64,000 bases of DNA from Nonomuraea cavernae (GTDB lineage Bacteria > Actinomycetota > Actinomycetes > Streptosporangiales > Streptosporangiaceae). This document shows, in pieces, positions 55,295 to 63,814 of this stretch (its first letter is position 1; each line of letters begins with the position of its first letter). The DNA is taken from assembly GCF_014646355.1 (NCBI RefSeq), contig NZ_BMNH01000009.1:75387-139386 (forward strand), read 5' to 3'. The notes under the pieces are model-generated. The model made no database searches and was not told the origin of the DNA. It saw nothing but the letters and a program-made list of their open reading frames with translations. The translations under genes were made by a program, and so were the position numbers.

Positions 55295-55894
55295 TCAAAG
55301 CCAACCCATCCGCTGGGCGGTGCGAATGGCTTCGAGCCGGTTCTGGGCACCCAGCTTGGTCATCGCGCTGGACAGGTAGTTGCGTACGGTGCCCTCCGTC
55401 AGGTGCAGCTCGGCCGCGATCCTGGCGATCGTGGCCCCGTCGCCGGCCAGCCGCAGGGCGTCGCGTTCCCGCTCGGTGAGCGGGCTGTCACCGGCCGCCA
55501 TGGCCGCCGCGGCCAGCTCCGCGTCGAGGTAGCGGCCGCCCGCCTGGACCTTGCGGATCGCCATGGCCAGCTCCTCGGCCGAGGCGTCCTTGCCCAGGAA
55601 CCCGCTCACGCCCGCCGCCATCGCCCGGCGCAGGTAGCCGGGACGGCCGAGGCTGGTCAGAATCACGATCTTGCACTGGGAGCTGATCTGCTCGGCCGCG
55701 CTCAGGCCGTCCATGCCGGGCATCTCGATGTCGAGCACCGCCACGTCGGGCCGGTGCTCGGTGACCGCGGCCAGCACCTCGTCGCCCCGGCCCACCTGCG
55801 CCACCACGTCGATGCCGTCCTCCAGGTTGAGCAGGGCGGCGAGGGCGCCGCGGATCAGGTGCTCGTCGTCGGCCAGCAGCACCCGCGTCGTCAC
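55295..55894 (-). CDS. NarL/FixJ-family response regulator (DesR-like)
   Basis: A 199-residue regulator: receiver domain with DDEH acidic pair, phospho-acceptor Asp in VAVLDIEMPGMDGL, Thr in VILTSLG and Lys in FLGKDASAEEL, then a LuxR HTH (PLTERERDALRLAGDGATIARIAAELHLTEGTVRNYLSSAMTKL). GTG start overlapping the stop of the first kinase (GTGA). It is the single regulator for two upstream kinase genes and probably controls membrane-linked genes; targets unknown. Confidence 0.93.
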   Translation of the reverse strand: MTTRVLLADDEHLIRGALAALLNLEDGIDVVAQVGRGDEVLAAVTEHRPDVAVLDIEMPGMDGLSAAEQISSQCKIVILTSLGRPGYLRRAMAAGVSGFLGKDASAEELAMAIRKVQAGGRYLDAELAAAAMAAGDSPLTERERDALRLAGDGATIARIAAELHLTEGTVRNYLSSAMTKLGAQNRLEAIRTAQRMGWL

Positions 55895-56982
55895 GCCCGT
55901 ACCGCCGCTCTGAGCAGGTAGGAACCCTCCGCGGTGGGCGCGGCGGTCAGCGTGCCGCCCGCCGCCCGGACCCGCCCGGCCAGCCCGCCGAGCCCGTTGG
56001 GGGCGTGGTCGCCCACCGGCCCGTTCACCCCGTCGTTGGACATCTCCAGCACCCCATCCGTGATCGTGATCGTGCAGTGCCCCGCCTCGCTGTGCTTGAG
56101 CACGTTGGTCGCGCCCTCGCGCACGATGGTGGCCAGCAGCGTGCGGGTCTCGGCGCTCAGCGCGGCCGTGTCGGCGCGCACGGTACAGCTCACGTCCGCC
56201 GCCTCCAGCACCGCGCGCACGCTGGACAGGACCTCGTCGAGGTCCAGCGCCCGGTAGCTCTGCACGGTGGCGCGCACCTCGCGCAGCGCCTGCCTGGTCA
56301 GGTCGCGGACCTCGAACATCTCACGCCCGGCCGCCGCCGGATCGGTCTCCAGCGCCTCCTGCGCGCCCGCCGTCCTGGCGGAGATGTCGGCGAGGCTCTG
56401 CCCGAGCAGGTCGTTGAGGTCGCGGGCGAACCTCAGCCGCTCCTCCGACACGGCCAGCCTGGCCTTGGCCTCCTGCCCCTCGTGCGCCTCCTTGGCCACC
56501 CGCCAGAGCCACAGGTTGGCCAGGACGCAGCCCACGACGAGCGCCGTCAGCAGCGCCTGGAACGCGAAGAGCGCCCACGACCAGCCGCTGACCAGCGCCA
56601 CGTAGCCGTTGACCGCCAGGACCGACCCGACGGCGGCGAGCGTGACGGTGCGCCGCCGCCCGAACGGCGTCAGCATCGCCACCCACAGCACGGGCGCCCA
56701 GACGACCGGGATCGCCGACAGCGGCAGCGCGATGACCCCGGTCACGGCCAGCAGGACCGTGGGACGCGAGCCGCCCCTGACCGCGATCCGGAACGACCGG
56801 GCGGCCAGCGCGACCAGCACGGCCAGCAGGACGGCCGCGCCGCCGGCCGCCCATCCGGGCAGGCCGAGACGCCACCGGAGGTACAGCTCGGCCAGGCCGA
56901 TCAGGGCCGCCAGGTGGATGATGTCGGTGGAGTAGACGATGAGCCACCGGATCTTGTCCAGCTTGGTCGCGCGTCTTCTCAT
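55891..56982 (-). CDS. DesK-type sensor with degenerate phospho-acceptor site (pseudo-kinase)
   Basis: A 363-residue protein with five or six membrane helices in the first 165 residues, then a HisKA_3 region reading RFARDLNDLLGQSLADISART. The intact family motif is RDLHDLLGHSL; here the phospho-acceptor His is Asn190 (codon at 56413-56415) and the second His is Gln. The ATPase part still has the N box EGATNVLKHSEAGHC and GLGGLAGRVRAAGG. It therefore probably cannot autophosphorylate and may act as sensor or allosteric partner of the intact kinase upstream. Confidence 0.88.
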   Translation of the reverse strand: MRRRATKLDKIRWLIVYSTDIIHLAALIGLAELYLRWRLGLPGWAAGGAAVLLAVLVALAARSFRIAVRGGSRPTVLLAVTGVIALPLSAIPVVWAPVLWVAMLTPFGRRRTVTLAAVGSVLAVNGYVALVSGWSWALFAFQALLTALVVGCVLANLWLWRVAKEAHEGQEAKARLAVSEERLRFARDLNDLLGQSLADISARTAGAQEALETDPAAAGREMFEVRDLTRQALREVRATVQSYRALDLDEVLSSVRAVLEAADVSCTVRADTAALSAETRTLLATIVREGATNVLKHSEAGHCTITITDGVLEMSNDGVNGPVGDHAPNGLGGLAGRVRAAGGTLTAAPTAEGSYLLRAAVRA

Positions 56983-58103
56983 GCGGGCACCACCGCCCGC
57001 AGCAGGAACTCGCCGGTGGAGGTGGGCCCCGCCGACAGAGAGCCGCCCACGGCGGTCATCCGCTCGCAGAGCCCGCGCAGCCCGGTGCCGCCCCCGGCCA
57101 GGGAGCCGTGCACCCCGTCGTTGCGCATCTCCAGCACGCCGCCGTCGATGACGATCGCGCACCGCGTGGCGGCACTGTGCTTGAGCACGTTGGTGGCGCC
57201 CTCGCGCACCACCCACGCGAGCAGCGCGCGGGCGCCGGGTGACAGGCCGTCGGTCCTGGCCTCGACCGTGCAGCGGGTGCCCGCCGCCTCCAGCGCGGCG
57301 CGCACGCCGTCGAGCTCCTCGTGCAGGTCGAGCCCGTGGTAGCCGTCCACGGCCAGCTGGACCTCGGTGAGCGACTCGCCGGCCAGGCGGCGTACGTCGG
57401 CCATCTCCCGGGCCGCCCGGCCGGGGTCCTTGGTGGCGAGCTTGGCCGCCAGCTCGCTCTTCAGCGTGATGACCGACAGGCTGTGCCCGAGCAGGTCGTG
57501 CAGGTCGCGGGCGAAGCGCAGCCGCTCCTCCGCGACGGCCAGGCCGGCCTTGGCCTCCTGGCTCTCGTGGGCGTCGCGGATCGTCCACCACAGCCACCGC
57601 CACAGCCACATGGCGGCGGCCATCGTCCCGGCGCTCACCGCCTGGACGGGCAGCACCACCTGCCACGGCTGCCCGGTGATCACGGCGACGCCGGCGCTGG
57701 TGAGCAGGATCACGGCGGCGCTCGTGCAGAGCGCCGCCCAAAGCGGCTGGAACAGGACCACGGCCGACAGCCACAGGAACGCGACCATCGACCACGAGCC
57801 CTCACCCAGGCCGCCGTCCGACGAGGGGGGTATGAGCAGCACCGCTCCGAGCGCCGCCATCCCGGTGAGGACCAGCCACACGGTGGGGCGCGGCCGGCCG
57901 TCGAAGGCGACCCTGAGCAGGTACGGGAACGGAACGAAGACGCCCAGCAGGCAGGCCCCGGCGGCCAGGGCGCGCGTCGCGGACAGACTCCCCTCGACGC
58001 CGAGGATCACCAGGAGGCCGCCTAAGGAGAGCGCGAGCAGGACGACCACGCCGTCCATCCAGTAAAGGAGGATCCTTCTCGCCGTCTCCGGGCGGGCCGC
58101 CAC
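56979..58103 (-). CDS. DesK-type sensor histidine kinase (intact)
   Basis: A 374-residue membrane kinase: about six helices, then RFARDLHDLLGHSLSVITLKSELAAKLA with phospho-acceptor His202, N box REGATNVLKHSAATRC and GTGLRGLCERMTAVGG. First gene of the three-gene operon, coupled (ATGA) to the pseudo-kinase. GTG start. It can phosphorylate the single response regulator; the close paralogy of the two kinases shows tandem duplication followed by loss of the His in the second. Confidence 0.92.
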   Translation of the reverse strand: MAARPETARRILLYWMDGVVVLLALSLGGLLVILGVEGSLSATRALAAGACLLGVFVPFPYLLRVAFDGRPRPTVWLVLTGMAALGAVLLIPPSSDGGLGEGSWSMVAFLWLSAVVLFQPLWAALCTSAAVILLTSAGVAVITGQPWQVVLPVQAVSAGTMAAAMWLWRWLWWTIRDAHESQEAKAGLAVAEERLRFARDLHDLLGHSLSVITLKSELAAKLATKDPGRAAREMADVRRLAGESLTEVQLAVDGYHGLDLHEELDGVRAALEAAGTRCTVEARTDGLSPGARALLAWVVREGATNVLKHSAATRCAIVIDGGVLEMRNDGVHGSLAGGGTGLRGLCERMTAVGGSLSAGPTSTGEFLLRAVVPA

Positions 58104-58193
58104 CGTCCCTCCCTCTCACCACAAAGAACCCGTTGCCCCGGAATCCTATAGTTCAGCCGGACGTGCGCCAGAGGGGCCGTTCGGCCGATGTCA

Positions 58194-58205
58194 GATAATG
58201 GCGGC
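58194..58205 (+). promoter_or_regulatory. Leaderless promoter -10 of the F420 oxidoreductase gene
   Basis: GATAAT lies exactly six bases before the ATG at 58206, with no Shine-Dalgarno. This excludes the alternative in-frame start at 58188, which would lie upstream of the -10. Confidence 0.65.
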
Positions 58206-59120
58206 ATGAAGTTGCGGATCTTCACCGAGCCCCAGCAGGGCGCCACCTACGACGATCTCCTCACCGTCGCCCAGGCCGCCGAGCGGCTGGGGTTCGACGC
58301 CTTCTTCCGGTCCGACCACTACCAGCGCATCGGGCCCGGCGACCCTGGGCCCGGGTCCACCGACGCCTGGATCACGCTGGGGGCGCTGGCCAGGGAGACG
58401 TCCACGATCAGGCTGGGCACGCTCGTGTCGCCGGCCACGTTCCGGCTGCCCGGCCCGCTGGCGATCGGCGTCGCCCAGGTCGACCAGATGAGCGGCGGCC
58501 GGGTGGAGCTGGGCTTCGGAACGGGCTGGTTCGAGGGCGAGCACACCGCCTACGGCATCCCGTTCCCGCCGGTCGGCGAGCGGTTCGCCCGGTTCGAGGA
58601 GCAGCTGGAGATCGTCCTGGGGCTGTGGACGGCGGGCTCGTCCTACTCGTTCGAGGGCGCGCACTACCGGCTGGCCGACTCGCCCGCGCTGCCGAAGCCG
58701 GTCCAGCGGCCACACCCGCCGATCATCATCGGCGGCTTCGGCGCCAGGCGGACGCCGCGGCTCGCGGCGACCTTCGCCGACGAGTACAACGTGCCGTTCC
58801 ACTCCCTGTCCGACACGGGCGAGGCCTTCCAGCGGGTCCGTCAGGCGGCCGAGGCCACCGGCCGCGCCCTGGTCTACTCGGCGGCCCAGACCGTGTGCGT
58901 GGGCAGCGACCGGGCCGAGCTAGAGCGCCGGGCGGCCGCCATCGGCACCGGTCTCGACGAGCTGCGGGCCAACGGGCTGGCGGGCACTCCGGCGGAGGTG
59001 CTGGAGAAGATCGGCGCGCTCGCGAAGCTGGGCGCCGAGCGGATCTACCTCCAGATGATGGATCTGGCCGATCTCGACCAGCTGGAGCTGATCGCGGCTG
59101 AGGTGCTGCCGTACGTCTGA
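58206..59120 (+). CDS. LLM-class F420-dependent oxidoreductase
   Basis: A 304-residue luciferase-like monooxygenase-fold enzyme of the TIGR03560 kind. GATYDDLLTVAQAAERLGFDAFFRSDHYQRIG, TSTIRLGTLVSPATFRLPGPLAIGVAQVDQMSGGRVELGFGTGW and IIIGGFGARRTPRLAATFADEYN are typical. It probably uses coenzyme F420H2 to reduce or oxidise a small molecule. Substrate unknown. It precedes the RNA-repair genes but has its own promoter. Confidence 0.85.
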   Translation: MKLRIFTEPQQGATYDDLLTVAQAAERLGFDAFFRSDHYQRIGPGDPGPGSTDAWITLGALARETSTIRLGTLVSPATFRLPGPLAIGVAQVDQMSGGRVELGFGTGWFEGEHTAYGIPFPPVGERFARFEEQLEIVLGLWTAGSSYSFEGAHYRLADSPALPKPVQRPHPPIIIGGFGARRTPRLAATFADEYNVPFHSLSDTGEAFQRVRQAAEATGRALVYSAAQTVCVGSDRAELERRAAAIGTGLDELRANGLAGTPAEVLEKIGALAKLGAERIYLQMMDLADLDQLELIAAEVLPYV

Positions 59121-59147
59121 CGGGCTGCCGTACGGCTGACTAATCGA

Positions 59148-59170
59148 GTAGCACCGCTTTGTCGTGCTAC
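59148..59170 (+). promoter_or_regulatory. Inverted repeat before hen1
   Basis: GTAGCAC (59148-59154) and GTGCTAC (59164-59170) form a perfect seven-base dyad 14 bases before the hen1 GTG. CACACT six bases before the GTG is a weak leaderless -10 candidate. A repressor site or short hairpin controlling the RNA-repair operon is plausible. Confidence 0.45.
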
Positions 59171-59184
59171 GCCACACTTGGCCC

Positions 59185-60717
59185 GTGCTGCTGACGATCT
59201 CCACCACTGCTCGTCCGGCGACCGACCTGGGCTTCCTCCTGCACAAACATCCCGACCGGGTGCAGGAGTTCGGCCAGTCGTTCGGCACGGCGACGGTGTT
59301 CTACCCCGAGGCGGGCGAGCGGCGCTGCACCGCGGCGCTGCTGCTGGACGTCGACCCGATCGCGCTGGCCAGGTCACGCGGCAAGGGCTCGCCCGACTTC
59401 AGCCTGTCGCAGTACGTCAACGACCGGCCCTACGCCGCCTCCTCCCTGCTGGCGGTGGCCCTGGCCGACGTCTTCCGGACGGCGCGGGCGGGGCGGTGCG
59501 CGGCCAGGCCGGAGCTGCCCGGCACCCCGCTGCCGCTGGAGATCGGGCTGCCCGCGCTGCCCTGCCGTGGCGGGCCCGAGCTGGCCGGACGGCTGTTCGA
59601 GCCACTCGGCTGGACGGTGTCCGCGCAGGCCGTACCCCTCGACGAGGGGTTCCCCGAGTGGGGCGACTCGCGTTACGTCCGCCTGTCGCTCAGCGGGACC
59701 GTCCGGCTGGCCGACGCGCTCAACCACCTGTACGTGCTGCTGCCGGTGCTCGACGACGCCAAGCACTACTGGATCGCGCCCGACGAGGTCGACAAGCTGG
59801 TCCGGGCGGGCGGGGGATGGCTGCGCGGGCATCCCGAGCGCGGCCTGATCAGCCGCCGCTACCTGGGCCGCCGGTGGGCGCTCGCGCGCACCGCGCTGGC
59901 CCGGCTCGCCGAGCTGGGCGACGAGCCCGAGGAGCGGCTGGAGCCCGCGGTCGCCGAGGAGCCCGCCGCGGGCGAGACCGCGGCCGACGAGCTGGCCGCG
60001 GCAGCCGGATCGTGGCCGGCCCGGGACCGCCCGGACGACGGGCCCCGGGACGGCGAGGTTCCGGACCGCGGAACCGGCGACGCAGGGGACGGCGAGGCGG
60101 AGCCGAAGGCGCGGCCGCTCGCGGTCCAGCGGCGGGAGGCCGTGCTGCGGACGCTGGAGGACCTCGGCGCGGTGAGCGTGATCGACCTGGGCTGCGGGCA
60201 GGGCGCGCTGGTCGGCGCGCTGCTGGCCACCCCCAGGTTCGCCCGGGTGGCCGGGATGGACGTGTCGGCGATGGCGCTGACCATCGCGGCGCGCAAGCTG
60301 CGGCCGGAGCGGATGCCCGACAGCAAGCGGGCCCGGCTGACCCTGTTCCAGGGCGCGCTCACCTACACCGACAAGCGGCTGTCCGGCTACGACGCGGCCG
60401 TGCTCATGGAGGTCGTCGAGCACGTCGACCCGCCACGCCTGGCCGCGCTGGAACGGGTCGTGTTCGGGCACGCCCGGCCGGAGCACGTGATCGTCACCAC
60501 TCCCAACATCGAGTACAACGTGCGCTACGAGTTCCTGACCGGGCTGCGCCACCCCGACCACCGCTTCGAGTGGACCCGCGCCGAGTTCGCCGGCTGGGCC
60601 GCCCGAGTGGCGGGCGAACACGGCTACCGCGTCACCCTCCGGCCCGTGGGCGAGGAGGACCCCGAGGTCGGCCCGCCCACCCAGATGGGAGTGTTCACCC
60701 GTGATCAGCGTTCCTGA
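59185..60717 (+). CDS. hen1: 3'-terminal RNA ribose 2'-O-methyltransferase Hen1
   Basis: A 510-residue bacterial Hen1. The N-terminal half (residues 1-240, LLTISTTARPATDLGFLLHKHPDR..., FSLSQYVNDRPYAASSLLAVAL) is the Hen1-specific domain. An acidic linker leads to the methyltransferase with DLGCGQGALVGALL, VLMEVVEHVDPPRL (metal Glu/His) and VTTPNIEYNVRYEFLTGLRHPDH. It methylates the 2'-OH at the end of a cleaved RNA before Pnkp seals it, so the repaired site resists re-cleavage. GTG start; overlaps pnkp by 17 bases. Confidence 0.94.
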   Translation: MLLTISTTARPATDLGFLLHKHPDRVQEFGQSFGTATVFYPEAGERRCTAALLLDVDPIALARSRGKGSPDFSLSQYVNDRPYAASSLLAVALADVFRTARAGRCAARPELPGTPLPLEIGLPALPCRGGPELAGRLFEPLGWTVSAQAVPLDEGFPEWGDSRYVRLSLSGTVRLADALNHLYVLLPVLDDAKHYWIAPDEVDKLVRAGGGWLRGHPERGLISRRYLGRRWALARTALARLAELGDEPEERLEPAVAEEPAAGETAADELAAAAGSWPARDRPDDGPRDGEVPDRGTGDAGDGEAEPKARPLAVQRREAVLRTLEDLGAVSVIDLGCGQGALVGALLATPRFARVAGMDVSAMALTIAARKLRPERMPDSKRARLTLFQGALTYTDKRLSGYDAAVLMEVVEHVDPPRLAALERVVFGHARPEHVIVTTPNIEYNVRYEFLTGLRHPDHRFEWTRAEFAGWAARVAGEHGYRVTLRPVGEEDPEVGPPTQMGVFTRDQRS

Positions 60718-63187
60718 GCTCTCGCTCGTGGTGCTCGTCGGTGTCTCGGGCAGCGGAAAGTCGACGTTCGCCGCCCGGCACTTCAGGCCGACCCAGGTCA
60801 TCTCCTCCGACTTCTGCCGCGGCCTGGTGTCCGACGACGAGAACGACCAGTCGGCCACCCCGGCGGCGTTCGAGCTGCTGCACCACATCGTCGGCACCCG
60901 CCTGTCGCGCGGCCTGCTCACCGTGGTCGACGCCACGAACGTGCAGTATGCCGCCCGCAAGGCGCTCATCGACCTGGCCCGGCGGCACGACGTGCTGGCC
61001 GACGCCATCGTGCTCGACGTGCCGGAGGAGGTGGCGATCCGGCGCAACGCCGCGCGTCCCGAGCGCGACTTCGGGGCGGGCGTGGTGATCCGGCAGCGCA
61101 AGGACCTGCGCCGCTCCCTCGGCAAGATCTCCCGCGACGGGTTCCGCAAGGTGCACGTGCTGCGCGGTCTCGACGCGATCGACGACGCCACGGTCTCGTA
61201 CGAGAAGGCCTGGACCGACAGGCGTGACCTGACGGGACCGTTCGACATCATCGGCGACGTCCACGGCTGCCGCGCCGAGCTGGAATCACTGCTGCGGCGG
61301 CTCGGCTGGGTCATCGAGCGGGTCGGCGGCCAGGCGGTGTCCGCCCGTCACCCCGAGGCCAGGACGGCGGTGTTCGTCGGCGACCTGGTCGACCGCGGCC
61401 CCGACACGCCGGGCGTGCTGCGGCTGGTCATGGGCATGGTCGAGGCGGGCGCCGCGATCTGCGTGGCGGGCAACCACGAGCAGAAGCTGGTGCGCGCGCT
61501 GAACGGCCGGGCCGTCAAGACCACGCACGGCCTGCGGGAGTCGCTCGACCAGCTCGGCGCCGGGCCGCCGGAGTTCGCCGAGCGGGCCCGCGCGTTCATG
61601 GACGGCCTCATCAGCCACTACCGGCTCGACGGCGGCCGGCTGGTCGTCGCGCACGCCGGCCTCAAGGAGGCCTACCACGGGCGCGCCTCCGGCCGGGTCC
61701 GCGCCTTCGCCCTGTACGGCGACACCACCGGCGAGACCGACGAGTACGGCCTGCCGGTCCGCTACCCGTGGGCCGAGGAGTACCGCGGCCGGGCCATGGT
61801 CGTCTACGGCCACACGCCCACGGTCCACCCCGAATGGGTCAACAACACGATCTGCCTCGACACCGGCTGCGTGTTCGGCGGCTCGCTGACCGCGCTGCGC
61901 TACCCCGAGCGCGAGCTCGTCCAGGTGCCGGCCGAGCAGGTCTGGTACGCGTCGGTCAAGCCGCTCGGCGGCCCCGCCCGCGATCCCGCCATGCTGGACA
62001 TCGGCGACGTACAGGGCACCAGGCACGTCGAGACCCGCTTCGGCACGCGGGTCAAGGTGCTGGAGGAGAACGCGGCCGCCGCGCTGGAGGTGATGAGCCG
62101 GTTCGCGGTGGACCCGCGCTGGCTGGTCTACCTGCCGCCGACCATGGCGCCGCCGGAGACGTCCCGGCTGGACGGCTTCCTGGAGCACCCGCACGAGGCG
62201 TTCGAGGAGTTCGCCGCCGCCGGCGTGACCGAGGTCGTGTGCGAGGAGAAGCACATGGGCTCGCGGGCCGTCGCCGTGCTGGCCCGTACGCCGGAGGTCG
62301 CGGCGGCTCGGTTCGGCGTCACGGACGGCGGCTCGGGCACCGTCTACACCCGCACCGGACGGCCGTTCTTCGGCGACCTGGCGCCCCTGGTCGACGGCCT
62401 CCGGGAGGCGTGCGAGCCACTGTGGACGGCGCTCGGCTCGGACTGGGTGGCGCTCGACTGCGAGCTGCTGCCCTGGTCGGCCAAGGCGGGCGAGCTGATC
62501 AGGGCCCAGTACGCCTCGGTGGGGGCGGCGGCCCGGGCGGCGCTGCCCGAGGCGGTGTCCGCCCTGGAGGCTGCGGCCGGGCGCGGGCTGGACGTGGGCG
62601 GACTGCTCGACCGCACCCGCCGCCGGGCCGGCAACGCGGCGCTGTTCCGTGACGCCTACGCGCGTTACTGCTGGCCGGTCGACGGTCTCGACGGCGTGCG
62701 GCTGGCGCCGTTCCAGATCCTGGCCTGCGAGGGGCGGGCGACGGCGCTGGAGCCGCACGCCTGGCACCTGTCGACGCTGGCGCTGCTCGACTCGCCGCTG
62801 ATCACCCCGACCCGTCACGTGTTCGTCTCGCTGGACTCCGCGGAGTCCCGTGCCGGGGCGGTGGCCTGGTGGGAGGCGCTGACGGCGGCCGGCGGCGAGG
62901 GCATGGTGGTCAAGCCCGCCGTCCACACGCCGGGCCGGGTGCAGCCGGGCGTCAAGGTGCGGGGCCGCGAGTACCTGCGCATCATCTACGGGCCCGACTA
63001 CACCGAGTCGCTGGACGTGCTGCGCAGGCGCTTCCTCGGCAAGAAGCGGTCGATGGCGCTGCGCGAGCACGCGCTGGGCCTGGAGGCCCTGTCCCGGCTG
63101 GCCGACGGCGATCCGGGCTGGCGCGTGCACGAGCCGGTCTTCGCGGTGCTCGCCCTGGAGTCCGAGCCGGTCGACCCCAGGCTCTGA
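60701..63187 (+). CDS. pnkp: Polynucleotide kinase-phosphatase-ligase Pnkp
   Basis: An 828-residue three-domain RNA-repair enzyme. The N-terminal kinase has GVSGSGKST. The middle is a metallophosphoesterase with GDVHGCRAELE, GDLVDRGPDTP and GNHEQKL. The C-terminal ligase-type adenylyltransferase has Lys517 in EEKHMGSRAV. Together with Hen1 it heals 5'-OH and 2',3'-cyclic phosphate ends and rejoins RNA, classically tRNA cut by toxins. GTG start; the 17-base overlap with hen1 shows coupling. No toxin gene is recognisable next to it. Confidence 0.95.
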   Translation: MISVPELSLVVLVGVSGSGKSTFAARHFRPTQVISSDFCRGLVSDDENDQSATPAAFELLHHIVGTRLSRGLLTVVDATNVQYAARKALIDLARRHDVLADAIVLDVPEEVAIRRNAARPERDFGAGVVIRQRKDLRRSLGKISRDGFRKVHVLRGLDAIDDATVSYEKAWTDRRDLTGPFDIIGDVHGCRAELESLLRRLGWVIERVGGQAVSARHPEARTAVFVGDLVDRGPDTPGVLRLVMGMVEAGAAICVAGNHEQKLVRALNGRAVKTTHGLRESLDQLGAGPPEFAERARAFMDGLISHYRLDGGRLVVAHAGLKEAYHGRASGRVRAFALYGDTTGETDEYGLPVRYPWAEEYRGRAMVVYGHTPTVHPEWVNNTICLDTGCVFGGSLTALRYPERELVQVPAEQVWYASVKPLGGPARDPAMLDIGDVQGTRHVETRFGTRVKVLEENAAAALEVMSRFAVDPRWLVYLPPTMAPPETSRLDGFLEHPHEAFEEFAAAGVTEVVCEEKHMGSRAVAVLARTPEVAAARFGVTDGGSGTVYTRTGRPFFGDLAPLVDGLREACEPLWTALGSDWVALDCELLPWSAKAGELIRAQYASVGAAARAALPEAVSALEAAAGRGLDVGGLLDRTRRRAGNAALFRDAYARYCWPVDGLDGVRLAPFQILACEGRATALEPHAWHLSTLALLDSPLITPTRHVFVSLDSAESRAGAVAWWEALTAAGGEGMVVKPAVHTPGRVQPGVKVRGREYLRIIYGPDYTESLDVLRRRFLGKKRSMALREHALGLEALSRLADGDPGWRVHEPVFAVLALESEPVDPRL

Positions 63188-63194
63188 CCGCCCT

Positions 63195-63285
63195 CACTCC
63201 CGCCGGCCGACACGTCAGCTCCCCCACTCCCGCCGGGCCGACGCGTCAGCCTCCCATACCTGCCGGGCCGACGCGTCAGCTTCCC
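63195..63285. repeat. Three-copy tandem repeat of about 30 bases
   Basis: The unit CACTCCCGCCGGGCCGACGCG followed by TCAGC recurs three times with small changes between the pnkp stop and the next gene. The third copy supplies the stop codon of the convergent DUF732-like gene. Confidence 0.75.
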
Positions 63286-63719
63286 TTGGCGCACCAAGCC
63301 CTGACGGCGGTGACGATCTGGCCGGCCTGGTGGCGGGTCACGTCGGTGAAACGCTCCTGGGCGTTGCTGACCACCTCGGTCTCCGGCACTCCCTGGACGA
63401 GCTCCAGGCAGGTGGCGCGGGCCCGCGTCAGCGTGCGCGGCTCCTCGGCCACCAGCCACGGGGCGATCCCGTCCAGCCGGGCCAGGAACTCCGACCACTG
63501 CTCCCCGCTCGGATCCGGTGTCCCGCTCACCATTCCGGACGCCGCCCCGGGCAGCCGGTCACTCGTCCCGGAGAACGGCGGTGCGGTGCCCAGGGCCAGG
63601 ATCAGCGCGGCGGCCACCCCGGCCACCACGATGCCCGTGAGGGACACCCACACCAGCGGGCCCCGCCGAAGCCGGCGGCTCGTGGACGATCGGTGCTCCG
63701 GTGAGCGCTGGGGACCCAT
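63276..63719 (-). CDS. Membrane-anchored DUF732-like protein
   Basis: A 147-residue protein with a basic N-terminus, one transmembrane helix (VWVSLTGIVVAGVAAALILAL) and an external domain with two cysteines (ATCLELVQG, VRAWCAKG) spaced as in DUF732 proteins. Start ATG 63719; a GTG three codons upstream is possible, and TACGGT precedes it by seven bases. Function unknown. Confidence 0.65.
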   Translation of the reverse strand: MGPQRSPEHRSSTSRRLRRGPLVWVSLTGIVVAGVAAALILALGTAPPFSGTSDRLPGAASGMVSGTPDPSGEQWSEFLARLDGIAPWLVAEEPRTLTRARATCLELVQGVPETEVVSNAQERFTDVTRHQAGQIVTAVRAWCAKGS

Positions 63720-63778
63720 GCTGCGCACCGTACGCCCTCATGGGCGAATCATCCGGTTCTCACGCGTACGGACGCCCG

Positions 63779-63796
63779 AAAAAGCCCTTCCGGGCC
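63779..63796 (-). terminator. Short terminator for the right-edge reading frame
   Basis: On the minus strand GCCC-GGAA-GGGC is followed by six T. The stem is only four pairs plus one wobble, but position 20 bases after the stop at 63815 and the T-run fit an intrinsic terminator. Confidence 0.5.
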
Positions 63797-63814
63797 GGAC
63801 AAACCCCCGAGAGC

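Noticed and set aside
55891..56982. Second kinase as a frameshifted pseudogene
   Set aside because: The frame is complete, coupled at both ends and keeps the ATP-binding boxes; only the His residues are changed.
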